From JAEDES01 sp964616405 (GTDB lineage Bacteria; Bacillota_I; Bacilli_A; RF39; UBA660): a DNA stretch of 64,000 nucleotides. Shown piece by piece: positions 40,779 to 50,063 of the stretch (the first letter of the stretch is position 1; each line of letters begins with the position of its first letter). The stretch covers positions 1 to 64,000 of the forward strand of contig CAZTRE010000004.1 in assembly GCA_964616405.1 (NCBI GenBank), written 5' to 3'. Below the pieces are notes generated by a model that was not told where the DNA came from, did not search any database, and saw only the letters and a program-made list of their open reading frames with translations. The position numbers and the translations under genes are program-made.

Positions 40779-43628
40779 CTATTCATTATTTACTCCAGGA
40801 TCTCCAGTCTTTAATACGGCTCCTGTGATTGATTTTAAATCGATATTGCTTTCAATTGAACCTTCTGCTGAATTCCACAAATTACTTAAATATACGTATA
40901 CTCCATTTTTCTTAACAACTTTTCCATTCCATGTTCCATATGAATATTTATTATTATAGGCTCTTATTTTTCTTAAGGTTGTTGGTGTTAAATGGAACTG
41001 ATAATCCAAATATGTATCATCTGAATGTAGAGAATCTGCAGTTCCTTCAATTTTTTGAATTAAGGCGATTGGGTCTACATTATAATCTGGATTTTTCATT
41101 TCTAATATTTTTGCTGATTCTGTCCAGTTAAAACCAATAGGTCTTGTGTTTTCTGATACTACACCAGTTATAGTTCTATTAGGGAACATATCTGATCTAT
41201 CAATGGTTCTAACCACATAGTTTTCTAAACCTTTAGTGGCATCACCTGATGCGTTTGCATTCTTGGAGCAGCATCTCTTTGTTGATTCATCATCAACTTT
41301 ACAAATTTCATTTCTTAATGCATAGAAACAATCAACATTTAAGTTCCATCCGAAATATCCAAAGTTTACTGCGGATGCATTAATGTTATAACCATTTGAT
41401 GTATTATTTTTTGTTGCTAATTCTGTTTCAATATCTTGTTTTGTATAACAGCTCTTGGCAAAATCGGCATTTGATATTTGATACCATTCCCACCATTTTG
41501 TATTAACACTTTGAGCATTTAGTGGCATACAGAATTTTTGATCTTCATAATACCAACCAGAAGTATCATCTGGTACTTTAAATGTAATTTCACCGGTTTT
41601 GTTATGGATATAAGTTCCTGGGAAACTCCATTCTGCTAAGTACCAATTCTTAGAATCGGCATTTGTATAACAGCCATTATGATCTAATATTGTTGAGAAA
41701 CTATTATTTGTGGTATCTTTGCCAGCGTTTCCTTTACCTTTTGATGAAATTGAATCTTTCTTTTCAGAAGTGTATGGAAATTCAATTTTTGTTTTCTTGG
41801 TACTACCTGAATCACTAGTTTCATCATAATTAATAGAAATTGTAATATCTGCTGTTTTTGATGAACATGTTACGCCTGCAGAACAAGCATTTCTAGCTGC
41901 TTCATAAATTTTTTCATTTTCTTTATAATCTTTTGCAGCTGTACCTGGATTTAGATATACATCTTTACCACAATCTGTTTTCCAACTACAATTATCTGTA
42001 CACAAATTACCACTTGAATATCTTTTACGTTTAAAACCATGTGTATCAGCAATAAAGCAGTTATTAACGCCATCTTTGGAACATAGCGTTATATCATAAC
42101 CAGTTTTATGAGCTTCAACATACCAACGTCCTAATGAAGCGGCCGCATAATTGTTATGCTCGCCCTTCTCTTTCCAGTCGATAGTATTACCATTATAGTA
42201 ATAACATCCATCTGAATTATCATTTAAACATTGTTGTAATGAATAGTCATTGTTGGCTAATTTTTCTGCTTTAGCTGTTTCATAATTTAAGGCTAATTCG
42301 TTAATTCCATTTTTACCAGCATATACTTTATTGTAGCACTTCTTACTACAAGCCTGAGTATATTTTCCACCATCGCACTCTGCAATACATGAATCAAATT
42401 CTTCATTTGGTCCAGCTTGTGGTTTCTTTCTTTCTACTCCTGATAAAGACACACAACGAGGGGCTGGATTACAATAATTTGTAGTTGATTGTGGTGGTGT
42501 TGCAGTAAACGTTGATTTACATGTAACGTAGCTTGTGACTTTTACTTTGTATTCAAAGCATAGTCCGGCTTTTGAAGCAATCGGTGGACCATATTCTAAT
42601 TTAACAGCTTCCTCACATGTTCTTGTACATGTTGGATTTCCACCATTTAATGATTTTGTTTGAGTATTTCCTGGAGCATAGTGATAAATATATTCATAAT
42701 CGGCACCAGAATATGTGGTTTGTGTTCCTAAATAGTAATCTTTATTTAGATAATAATCAGTATCAGAATTTATTACTTCACCATAGGCATTTGTATATTG
42801 TGCACCTGGCATTTTCAAATAATCATACCTACATTTTGCTGAAAATGTTGGGTTATTGGTAATTGTAATTGAATGACCTGGTACTTTCCCAGCATTGGCT
42901 TTAATACTATTAAATGCTTGTTTAAAAGTTGGAGTTTGTGATTCATTTTCAGCATTAAATGCTTTCCAACTTGCTTTAGCACTATTTATTTTTGCTGTGA
43001 TTTCTTTTTTGTCATAATTTGTTCCTGTTGGAACATTTGCTTTCCAGCAATAAGCTACTGAATCTTTCATAAATTTCTGAGCATCCTGAGACATTTGAGC
43101 AACTTCTGTTCTAAATTTTTTACAGGTATCTTCGTCATTATAATTTATATTTGGTTCTTCACCTAATCCATTTATTTTTGAAGCTTCATCTTCAACTTCA
43201 TAAGTTACATCTAATGTAACATTAGGATCTTTTACACTTTGTAATGTAACTATTATTCTTTCCATATTACCTTCACGAAGAAATTGAGCTTTAAAGTTAA
43301 TTTCTCTATTGGAATTTGAAATAACTTGATTTCCACCTTGGTTAACACCATTAATTTTAATTAATTTCAAGTCATCTTTTGGCTCTTTATTATTTGCACA
43401 TTGACTAGCAACAGCTTCATCTCTAATTAAGGTGAACTCACCAGGAGTTGAATTACTAACAATATATAGTCCATATTTTTCTGCTAGTGTTTCACATGTT
43501 AACTCTGTTACCGTTTCAGTATTTTGATTTAAATTTTCAGCATAGGTAGGAATAATCATTCCAGCTGACAAAAGCATTACTAGCACAAATAAAACCCCTA
43601 ATCTTCTATATTTCTTGTTTTTTGTCAT
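40779..43628 (-). CDS. Very large secreted Cys-rich protein, possible pilus tip/adhesin
   Basis: About 949 residues. A signal peptide is present (basic MTKNKKYRR, hydrophobic core to ~28, then PTYAEN with a likely cleavage after Ala). The mature part has several dozen Cys, many in short CxxxC and CC pairs (for example CDGGKYTQACSKKC; RCCSKNAN), plus many Asn/Tyr. No LPXTG-type sorting signal or C-terminal membrane helix is present. Start moved to ATG 43628, nine bases after GGAG; the gene overlaps the sortase gene by 23 bases. Size, cysteines and location suggest a surface-exposed adhesin or tip; no family recognised. Confidence 0.72.
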   Translation of the reverse strand: MTKNKKYRRLGVLFVLVMLLSAGMIIPTYAENLNQNTETVTELTCETLAEKYGLYIVSNSTPGEFTLIRDEAVASQCANNKEPKDDLKLIKINGVNQGGNQVISNSNREINFKAQFLREGNMERIIVTLQSVKDPNVTLDVTYEVEDEASKINGLGEEPNINYNDEDTCKKFRTEVAQMSQDAQKFMKDSVAYCWKANVPTGTNYDKKEITAKINSAKASWKAFNAENESQTPTFKQAFNSIKANAGKVPGHSITITNNPTFSAKCRYDYLKMPGAQYTNAYGEVINSDTDYYLNKDYYLGTQTTYSGADYEYIYHYAPGNTQTKSLNGGNPTCTRTCEEAVKLEYGPPIASKAGLCFEYKVKVTSYVTCKSTFTATPPQSTTNYCNPAPRCVSLSGVERKKPQAGPNEEFDSCIAECDGGKYTQACSKKCYNKVYAGKNGINELALNYETAKAEKLANNDYSLQQCLNDNSDGCYYYNGNTIDWKEKGEHNNYAAASLGRWYVEAHKTGYDITLCSKDGVNNCFIADTHGFKRKRYSSGNLCTDNCSWKTDCGKDVYLNPGTAAKDYKENEKIYEAARNACSAGVTCSSKTADITISINYDETSDSGSTKKTKIEFPYTSEKKDSISSKGKGNAGKDTTNNSFSTILDHNGCYTNADSKNWYLAEWSFPGTYIHNKTGEITFKVPDDTSGWYYEDQKFCMPLNAQSVNTKWWEWYQISNADFAKSCYTKQDIETELATKNNTSNGYNINASAVNFGYFGWNLNVDCFYALRNEICKVDDESTKRCCSKNANASGDATKGLENYVVRTIDRSDMFPNRTITGVVSENTRPIGFNWTESAKILEMKNPDYNVDPIALIQKIEGTADSLHSDDTYLDYQFHLTPTTLRKIRAYNNKYSYGTWNGKVVKKNGVYVYLSNLWNSAEGSIESNIDLKSITGAVLKTGDPGVNNE

Positions 43629-44445
43629 CTTGTTCATCTCCTTTCATTATTTTTTTAATTTCTTTGTATTTTGCATTTACTGTCATTTCGTAATTGCTCA
43701 TCTTTTCATCTTCTCTTAATAATCTTCCAACTACTACAAATTGTCTGCCATCTCCTGGTCCAAACATTCTTGTACAAGTTACAAGTGTTATTACACTATC
43801 ACTATCATTTATATCAACATCATAGTCATATATAGATGAAGACTTAACCATTTTTATATAATTATTTAATTCCTTCTTTGTATAGTTTTCTTTATAAAAT
43901 AAATCTAATTTATAATCTTTCTCAAAGAAAACACCAAATATTTTATATACATAATCCTTACCATCAATTGTATATTGAATATATTTATTTTCTTTAGCAA
44001 AGTCATCATAAACAAAACTCATTAAATCATCAAATCTAGAAAAATAATCTAACCCAATTTCTGGATTTGATGATAAATTTAACAAGTTATGTCCAGAGAT
44101 ATTTACTTGATTATATAGTTTTTCTTTAGCATTGTTATTCCATAAATAGTCTTCTTTATCAATCTTATCAAAAGCATTAATATTTTTATAACTAATTATT
44201 GGTGTATCAATGGTTGTTCCTTGAATTTTTAACCAAGCTATTGTCTCATATAATGAACTATTATCTTTTTTCTTTTCTTTGGCTACTGCCTTTACTCGAC
44301 TATCTATTTTATATATTTCGTTGTTTGTTAGGTTTATTAATAATACCAATACTATACAACAACAAATCAGAAGACCTGCTGTTATTAATAAAGCTTTGAT
44401 CCTCTGATTGCTTTTATTATTCTTTTTTCGGCTTTGATCCTTCAT
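43606..44445 (-). CDS. Class B-like sortase
   Basis: A 279-residue protein with an N-terminal membrane helix (~18-38) and a sortase domain. Catalytic residues are visible: His119 in NISGHNLL, Cys224 in TLVTCTR and Arg234 in GDGRQFVVVGR. The helix-rich insertion around residues 130-160 (YFSRFDDLMSFVYDDF) fits class B. Class B sortases attach proteins to peptidoglycan or polymerise pilins. No obvious sorting signal is found in cluster proteins, so its substrate is unknown. Start at ATG 44445, supported by AGGTAGGTG. Confidence 0.87.
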   Translation of the reverse strand: MKDQSRKKNNKSNQRIKALLITAGLLICCCIVLVLLINLTNNEIYKIDSRVKAVAKEKKKDNSSLYETIAWLKIQGTTIDTPIISYKNINAFDKIDKEDYLWNNNAKEKLYNQVNISGHNLLNLSSNPEIGLDYFSRFDDLMSFVYDDFAKENKYIQYTIDGKDYVYKIFGVFFEKDYKLDLFYKENYTKKELNNYIKMVKSSSIYDYDVDINDSDSVITLVTCTRMFGPGDGRQFVVVGRLLREDEKMSNYEMTVNAKYKEIKKIMKGDEQDDKKQEI

Positions 44446-44458
44446 ACTTAACACCTAC

Positions 44459-46261
44459 CTACTTTGTTATATTGTATGGATATTCGTAAGTCCCTTTGCC
44501 TTTAGTAATCATTACACCTTTGTGTAAGTTTCCAGTAACTCTTACTCCATAATATTCCATATCACTTACTACTCCACTCATAACAACACCAATGTCTGTT
44601 GCGACACCTTTATAAAATTGTTTGTTTGAAGAATTAATTAACCAGTATGATTTTACATCAGCCTCAGCAAGAGGTCTTGCACTGAACATCTCATAAGTAT
44701 TTGGTGCAGATAATTTAACTTTATATTTTTTTGTACTTGTTTCTTTACCATAAAGTATATCATCTTTGTAAATAGGTACTTCAACGTCTTTATTGACAAA
44801 ATATGAAGTATCAATATATTCACTTACTTTATTATTAATAAAATAGCCTATATTACCTTTTTGAGTTGGATTATATATTTTCTTTGAAGAATCAGTGTCA
44901 TATCTTGTTTTAATTACCTCACCATTGTGAATAACATTTTTTACTGAAACAACTTTGGTAGTACCATCATCATTTGTCTCTACAATCCTCCATAGTAATC
45001 CTCCATAAGAAATATATTCTCCGGGATATCTAGAATTAATAGGATCATCTGCACGTCCTGGAGCAGTTTCTCCAAATGTATATGGGTTTTCAGCAGTGCC
45101 AGCACCACCTTTTAATAAGGAACTACCCTTAATAGTTAATACCGGTCTTACTCCGTAGTTATTAATTATATCATCTGAATAATAGTATGGATTAACGCCT
45201 ACTCCCATCATAAAGTCACGAACAGCGTAAGCAGCTTTATCTCCGCTAAGATTAGCTGTCCACGATAAGGTGTGTGGTTCTAAGAAAGAACCTTCTTCAT
45301 TTCTGGAACGATTTATTTCATCAATTGAAGGGATATATGCATAAGTAGATTTTGTTTTACTACTGCATTCTGTAGTATATAATGCTTCATTGGTTAATGG
45401 CATATTACAATACTTATTTTTTACTAAATATTTTTTGGCTTCTGGTGTAATATGTTCCATGTAATAATCTAACCATGAACTTATTCCGGCATAATCAACA
45501 TTTGCAACATCATCTTGAGCAACTATTTTTACATTATTGCCATCTATTCCGATGATTCGATACATCATACCTGATAAAGTTATGTAATTATTAGGAGATA
45601 AACCTGTATAATAACCTTTTTTATTAGTAGCTATTTCTACAGCATTTTTTAATTTTGAGACTACCTTTACTGTGCGGGTTACAGTAGTTTTATTTTTTAG
45701 GCTATCGTAAGCTGTATAAGTAACTTCATAAGTTCCTACTTTAGAGGTATCTACATTACTTGCTTTTATAATTACATTTTTTGTATTTATTTTGCCATCA
45801 GTTTTATCAGCAACACTTTTAACACCTGGTTCTTTATATTTTGAGCCTAAGTTAATAGTCATTTCTTCAGATCCGTTTAACTTTATTTCTGGCCCTTTAT
45901 TATCAACAGATGATTGAAGAGCTCCACATTTTAAATAAGTGTAGTATTTATATTCTCCTTTTACTCTTTTTACTTTAACCCAAGAATCTTTCATATTACA
46001 TGGCTCTTTAGTATATGGAATATAAAAATCTTCTTTTAAATATGATTTATGATATAGTGTTTGCATTGAAACAGTTGCTAGTCTATCTCCTGTAGGAAGT
46101 TGTGTTTGATTTAAATCATAATATCTCTTAGCAGCCGTTTCTAGTTCTTTTTCATAACTTTTAAATGAACGAGCTGGCTTTAAGATTAAAAACCAAGCTA
46201 CTAAAACGACTATTACTACTGTTACAAATATTTTTAAATATTTTATATTCTCCTTCTTCAT
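44459..46261 (-). CDS. Membrane-anchored protein: pilin-like domain, Ig-like domain, DUF6273 repeats
   Basis: A 600-residue protein. It has one membrane helix (~9-27), then a small domain (YYDLNQTQLPTGD to YYTYLKCG, ~35-115) homologous to that of the 415-residue protein at 22126. Next is a DUF5011/HYR-type Ig-like domain (~120-200; PEIKLNGSEEMTINLGSKY ... VGTYEVTYTAYD), then two DUF6273-like domains (YRIIGIDG ... YGVRPVLTIKG; WRIVETND ... YYGVRVTG). It is probably a surface stalk-like protein of the machine. AAGGAG precedes the ATG. Confidence 0.72.
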   Translation of the reverse strand: MKKENIKYLKIFVTVVIVVLVAWFLILKPARSFKSYEKELETAAKRYYDLNQTQLPTGDRLATVSMQTLYHKSYLKEDFYIPYTKEPCNMKDSWVKVKRVKGEYKYYTYLKCGALQSSVDNKGPEIKLNGSEEMTINLGSKYKEPGVKSVADKTDGKINTKNVIIKASNVDTSKVGTYEVTYTAYDSLKNKTTVTRTVKVVSKLKNAVEIATNKKGYYTGLSPNNYITLSGMMYRIIGIDGNNVKIVAQDDVANVDYAGISSWLDYYMEHITPEAKKYLVKNKYCNMPLTNEALYTTECSSKTKSTYAYIPSIDEINRSRNEEGSFLEPHTLSWTANLSGDKAAYAVRDFMMGVGVNPYYYSDDIINNYGVRPVLTIKGSSLLKGGAGTAENPYTFGETAPGRADDPINSRYPGEYISYGGLLWRIVETNDDGTTKVVSVKNVIHNGEVIKTRYDTDSSKKIYNPTQKGNIGYFINNKVSEYIDTSYFVNKDVEVPIYKDDILYGKETSTKKYKVKLSAPNTYEMFSARPLAEADVKSYWLINSSNKQFYKGVATDIGVVMSGVVSDMEYYGVRVTGNLHKGVMITKGKGTYEYPYNITK

Positions 46262-46270
46262 AGGCTCTCC

Positions 46271-47827
46271 TTATTTAATCTTATACGAATATCTTTTATT
46301 TCTAATTGTATATATTAATTTTATAGATTTAGCATCTACCATTTTTTCAGGAACTAGTGTATATAAGTACTTTCCATAGTATACTCGATTGAACGGATTT
46401 TTGAACTCAACTATACTTTCTTTATCTTCATTATTTATATAATTAATTTTACCATATTTGATTGAAAAGTCAATCATATCTTTGCCCTCAAAATTGTTTG
46501 AAGCAAAGGATACTTTCAAGATTTTATATCCTTTTTTGGCAGTATATTTTTCTGTTTGTGAAGTACATGTTGAACTATTACAAACACGATAGGTATAATC
46601 AACCTCATCTAAAAACTGATACTCATCAAATATTACTTGTTCTTGTTTCTTTTTTAGTGTAAAGTCAAATTGTTCTCCTAAGGATAAATCTTTTTGATCT
46701 TGTATTTTTGAGACATCTTTTAAATTTAATTTAATTTTTCTTAAGTGAGGCTCTCCTTTATTATTAAACTCTTGGTAATATAAAACAAATCTTTTTGATG
46801 ATAGTTTTTTATCCACTCTAAAAACCATTATTAGATTGAATTGTTCATTACTTTTTAATTCTTTCTTTTCATAGGTTGTTCCATAATCAGCAAATTCAGA
46901 ACCATAAGTCTTAGCCGTGGTCACATAATTATTAATACCATTCATAACATGAAATTTATTTAAATCTATTTCACGCATTGAAGAATTGTTTTTTATTGTT
47001 AAATCAAGTATAACAAATGAATTTAAATCAGAAATTGTATTACCAGTATAATCTTTATCAGTATAATAGCTATTATTTAAAGTAATTGTATAAGCATTAG
47101 CATTTAGGCTTTGCCCTTCTTTATAAGATTTATTAGTTACAAAGATAAATTTATAACTACTATATATAAATAAAATAAGTATAACTGTAAATATAGAATT
47201 AACTAATAGTTTATGTTCTTGATAAAAATAATTTAAATTTCGTTTTAGTCTCTTTACTCCTCGTTTTAAACTATTTTTATCAAATTCAACATTGATCTCT
47301 AGTTCTTCTCGATCTTCTTGACTCATTTCTAAATACTCTTGATCCATTTGAAAGTTAAACTTATTTAAGTCAACACCAAAAATACGGATTAAAAAGATAA
47401 GCATGGTTGGGTATTGAAAGAAGGTACCAATGACCATAAAGTCGCGAATGGCACGAATGGATGCCGTCTCTAAGTTACCTGTATAATCGTTAAAAAAGCC
47501 TCTAGCCGCTATGAATGTTGCAAAAACAAGGATATATTCTGCAATTGGTAATAAATATAATTTCCATGGTTTTTTCTTATGGCGTAATAATATTAAAAGC
47601 AATAAGCTACCTACGATAATTAAAATCATTGTTAATAAGGCAAATGCAGAAACATATTTGCTGATTGGTTCGGTATAGGCATCATATGTTTGTAGTTCCA
47701 TGAATTCAGCAATAAATGAAGTTAGTTCCATATTCTTATAGTATATATAACCGCAAAGTATTAATAATAAAATATGAATTTTTCTAAAGTGCCTAATTAA
47801 AAAGGCGTATGGTTTTCTAATGATCAT
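46271..47827 (-). CDS. Polytopic membrane protein with C-terminal exported domains; first gene of cluster
   Basis: A 518-residue protein. It has four or five membrane helices in residues 15-175, an acidic/basic cytoplasmic loop (~175-215; MSQEDREELEINV), another helix (~212-230), then about 285 residues of beta-rich exported sequence with Cys pair VCNSSTCTSQ. The exported part has a DUF4352-like feel (FVILDLTIKNNSSMREIDL) but I am not sure. As the promoter-proximal gene of the cluster it may be a scaffold or sensor. Family not recognised. Confidence 0.65.
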   Translation of the reverse strand: MIIRKPYAFLIRHFRKIHILLLILCGYIYYKNMELTSFIAEFMELQTYDAYTEPISKYVSAFALLTMILIIVGSLLLLILLRHKKKPWKLYLLPIAEYILVFATFIAARGFFNDYTGNLETASIRAIRDFMVIGTFFQYPTMLIFLIRIFGVDLNKFNFQMDQEYLEMSQEDREELEINVEFDKNSLKRGVKRLKRNLNYFYQEHKLLVNSIFTVILILFIYSSYKFIFVTNKSYKEGQSLNANAYTITLNNSYYTDKDYTGNTISDLNSFVILDLTIKNNSSMREIDLNKFHVMNGINNYVTTAKTYGSEFADYGTTYEKKELKSNEQFNLIMVFRVDKKLSSKRFVLYYQEFNNKGEPHLRKIKLNLKDVSKIQDQKDLSLGEQFDFTLKKKQEQVIFDEYQFLDEVDYTYRVCNSSTCTSQTEKYTAKKGYKILKVSFASNNFEGKDMIDFSIKYGKINYINNEDKESIVEFKNPFNRVYYGKYLYTLVPEKMVDAKSIKLIYTIRNKRYSYKIK

Positions 47828-47859
47828 TAATTTCTACGCTCCCTATCTTATTCTTTTTA

Positions 47860-47868
47860 AGTATATCA
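47860..47868 (-). promoter_or_regulatory. Extended -10 promoter at the head of the cluster
   Basis: Minus-strand TGA-TATACT (47860-47868) lies 33 bases before the ATG at 47827 and directly after the greA terminator. The -35 position falls in the T-run of that terminator, so the promoter would depend on the extended -10. Confidence 0.6.
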
Positions 47869-47877
47869 TATTTTGGT

Positions 47878-47907
47878 AAAAAAAAAAGATAATCTTCGTG
47901 ATTATCT
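47878..47907 (-). terminator. Terminator of greA
   Basis: Minus-strand AGATAATC (47900-47907) and GATTATCT (47887-47894) form a perfect 8-bp stem with a 5-base loop, followed by a run of about ten T. It isolates greA from the pilus/secretion cluster. Confidence 0.9.
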
Positions 47908-48376
47908 ATTTTATTTCTATTATTTCAATTTCATATGTTCCATTTGGACTTTCTACAGTTACAACGTCACCAACTTTGTGATCGAATAGGGCTCTAGCAA
48001 TTGGTGATTCATTAGAAATTTTGCTTTCAAATGGATCAGCTTCTTGTGAGCCGACAATTTTATATTCATCCTCTTCATCATCATCTACGTATTTGATGGC
48101 TACGGTATTACCAATTCCAACAACATCATTAGATACTTCTGAAATAATTGAGGCATTCTCAATAATTTTTTCTAATTGTTTAATTCTAGCTTCGATTTGA
48201 GCTTGTTCATTTCGTGCAGCGTCATATTCTGCATTTTCTGATAAATCTCCTAATGCTCTTGCTTCTTTTATAGCAATGATATTTTCAGGACGTCTTACAT
48301 TTATTAGATTATCTAATTCTTTCTTTAAATCATCTAATCCTTGTTGTGTTAAATACACTGTATTTTTATTTCCCAT
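47906..48376 (-). CDS. greA: Transcription elongation factor GreA
   Basis: A 156-residue GreA. The N-terminal coiled coil inserts into the RNA polymerase secondary channel and carries the acidic tip in GDLSENAEYDAARNEQ; the C-terminal FKBP-like domain ends VGDVVTVESPNGTYEIEI. GreA rescues backtracked polymerase by stimulating RNA cleavage. The start is ATG 48376, supported by GAGGTG; a GTG nine bases upstream is part of that site. It has a good promoter at 48442-48470. Confidence 0.96.
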   Translation of the reverse strand: MGNKNTVYLTQQGLDDLKKELDNLINVRRPENIIAIKEARALGDLSENAEYDAARNEQAQIEARIKQLEKIIENASIISEVSNDVVGIGNTVAIKYVDDDEEDEYKIVGSQEADPFESKISNESPIARALFDHKVGDVVTVESPNGTYEIEIIEIK

Positions 48377-48441
48377 TCTTGTCACCTCATTATATTATTT
48401 GGGTTTTAGTGGCTAGTTGTTCTCTAGACTCAACTTGCGAT

Positions 48442-48470
48442 AGTATAACATATATTAAAATCTTTTACAA
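48442..48470 (-). promoter_or_regulatory. greA promoter
   Basis: Minus-strand TTGTAA (48465-48470), 17-base spacer ending TGT, TATACT (48442-48447). About 65 bases of leader follow, containing a small AGTTG...CAACT inverted repeat. Confidence 0.72.
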
Positions 48471-48490
48471 GATTATTATTAACTTTATTT

Positions 48491-49171
48491 TTATCTTTTT
48501 GCATTTGACTTTTTAGTATATTGAGTACCCTTTTCCGTAGAAGCCGAAATTTCAGTACGCGGAAAGTTAAACATTTCTGCTTTTTCTAAGATGTTAACAG
48601 TCATTTCTAAGTCCTTTTTACTAAATTCATCGGCACAAATATTACCAAATGGATCAATTCCTTCTGATTCGGCCGCTTGTATTCTATCATATTCATTAAT
48701 TGGTAAATCAAGCAACTCCATCCGATATTGGCTAGTTTTACGTAAAAGATTGCGGTGTTGATTACGATAATCTAGTTTTTCCAATTCTTTAACAGTATCA
48801 GAAACTAGTTTAGCATTATAGCCAAGACAACTGCCGCCAACAAGCAAAGATGCTGAAATACATAATGGTACAGCTGGATTATCTGCTAAACATATCGAAG
48901 TCGCAATAGCGGCTACGCCTGATAATCCATAAGCAAGTCCTGCAATTCTTCTCCTTATTAACTTTGCTTTAAATTTTGGCAAATTATTAAGTCCATCACT
49001 TAATTGTTCTTCTAATCTGCAGTTTATTTTTTCTATTGTTTCCGGTGTTTTCACAACATGATCAAAACTCGTACCATCTGCAAAAGAAACCTTTAATGTA
49101 CGATCGTCATTCTCTATTACATCAATGATATCAAATTTATTATCTTCTCCATTTAGTCGATAACATCTCAT
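48491..49171 (-). CDS. Uncharacterised two-helix protein, tandem paralogue A
   Basis: A 226-residue protein with a beta-rich N-terminus (DGTSFDHVV type), an amphipathic helix (~45-70), two membrane helices (~75-95 and ~100-120), then a helical hydrophilic C-terminus containing DPFGNICADEFSKKDLEMTV. It is homologous along its length to the 248-residue protein encoded at 49262. Function unknown. Start ATG 49171 has AAGGAG eight bases upstream. It has its own promoter, near-identical in plan to that of its paralogue. Confidence 0.68.
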   Translation of the reverse strand: MRCYRLNGEDNKFDIIDVIENDDRTLKVSFADGTSFDHVVKTPETIEKINCRLEEQLSDGLNNLPKFKAKLIRRRIAGLAYGLSGVAAIATSICLADNPAVPLCISASLLVGGSCLGYNAKLVSDTVKELEKLDYRNQHRNLLRKTSQYRMELLDLPINEYDRIQAAESEGIDPFGNICADEFSKKDLEMTVNILEKAEMFNFPRTEISASTEKGTQYTKKSNAKR

Positions 49172-49225
49172 AATCAATACTCCTTCTTAAAAAACATATG
49201 GTCCTTCATGTTTAAAATTGTGCTT

Positions 49226-49254
49226 ATTATATCATTTTTCAAGGAAAAATGCAA
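49226..49254 (-). promoter_or_regulatory. Promoter of paralogue A
   Basis: Minus-strand TTGCAT (49249-49254), 17-base spacer ending AATGA, TATAAT (49226-49231). The leader contains AAACAT...ATGTTT followed by T, a weak attenuator-like hairpin, before the ribosome site. Confidence 0.75.
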
Positions 49255-49261
49255 GCAATTT

Positions 49262-50008
49262 TTACTTATTTAAAGGATTAGGCTTTTTAACAAATTGAAT
49301 CCCTTTTTCACCAGATGATTGTTCGCCTTTTTCTGCATTATTATCTTGATTAGGTGTTTTATATGAAAATTGATATCCTTCTTCCCTCTTAATATTTTCA
49401 ACAATGGTTTCTAAGTCGTTTTGGCTAAAATTGTTAACACGGGTATTACTAAATGGATCCTGTTGGTTCGAAATAATTCTGTTTATTCTGGCGGCTTTCT
49501 TTGATTTTAGATTTGCTAAAGAATTTGGATAAAGAGATATCTTATCTAAGTAGTCACGATGTTTATTTCGAAATTGTAGCTTTTCTAGTTCTTTAACTAT
49601 ATCTGCAAGTTCCATAGAGCCTGCAATTTCAATACCAGTTCTAAAGCCAAAAGGCATTGCTATTAAGTTAACGATAGTTGAAGAACATGGCACATCTACA
49701 ATTCCACACTCTATTAAAGTAGCTGTAATCAATGGTGCTACAGTTGTTATTCCTAATATTACACCTGCTATTTTTTTTCTTTTTAATTTAGCTTTTATTT
49801 TTGGTAAATTTGCTAACCCAACCTTTAATTGTAGATCTTGTCTTTCTTCTATTTTTTGTAATTGTTCTTCACTGTTTTCAACCCCTGTAAATATTGTGCC
49901 ATCAGCAAAAAGAATATCTAGTGTACCATCTGTACTTTGTTTTACTGAAAGTATATCATTACGGTTTACTCTATTTTTTCTATCATTTGCTGATTCATAA
50001 TTTTTCAT
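49262..50008 (-). CDS. Uncharacterised two-helix protein, tandem paralogue B
   Basis: A 248-residue homologue of paralogue A. The N-terminus has DGTLDILFADGTIF, then KIEERQDLQLKVGLANLPKI, two membrane helices (~80-100, ~105-130), and a C-terminus with DPFSNTRVNNFSQNDLETIV equivalent to the DPFGN motif of A, followed by a Gln/Lys-rich tail. The shared NLPKxKAKLxRxxIAG segment precedes the first helix in both. Function unknown. AGGAGG precedes the ATG. Confidence 0.68.
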   Translation of the reverse strand: MKNYESANDRKNRVNRNDILSVKQSTDGTLDILFADGTIFTGVENSEEQLQKIEERQDLQLKVGLANLPKIKAKLKRKKIAGVILGITTVAPLITATLIECGIVDVPCSSTIVNLIAMPFGFRTGIEIAGSMELADIVKELEKLQFRNKHRDYLDKISLYPNSLANLKSKKAARINRIISNQQDPFSNTRVNNFSQNDLETIVENIKREEGYQFSYKTPNQDNNAEKGEQSSGEKGIQFVKKPNPLNK

Positions 50009-50063
50009 AATTTCTTACCTCCTGCTCAATAAAAAATTGGCATTTCCTTATAAAATTGAACCA

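Noticed and set aside
22126..47827. Integrative conjugative element.
   Set aside because: No integrase, excisionase, relaxase, replication protein, tRNA insertion site or flanking direct repeat was found, and both flanks are housekeeping genes.
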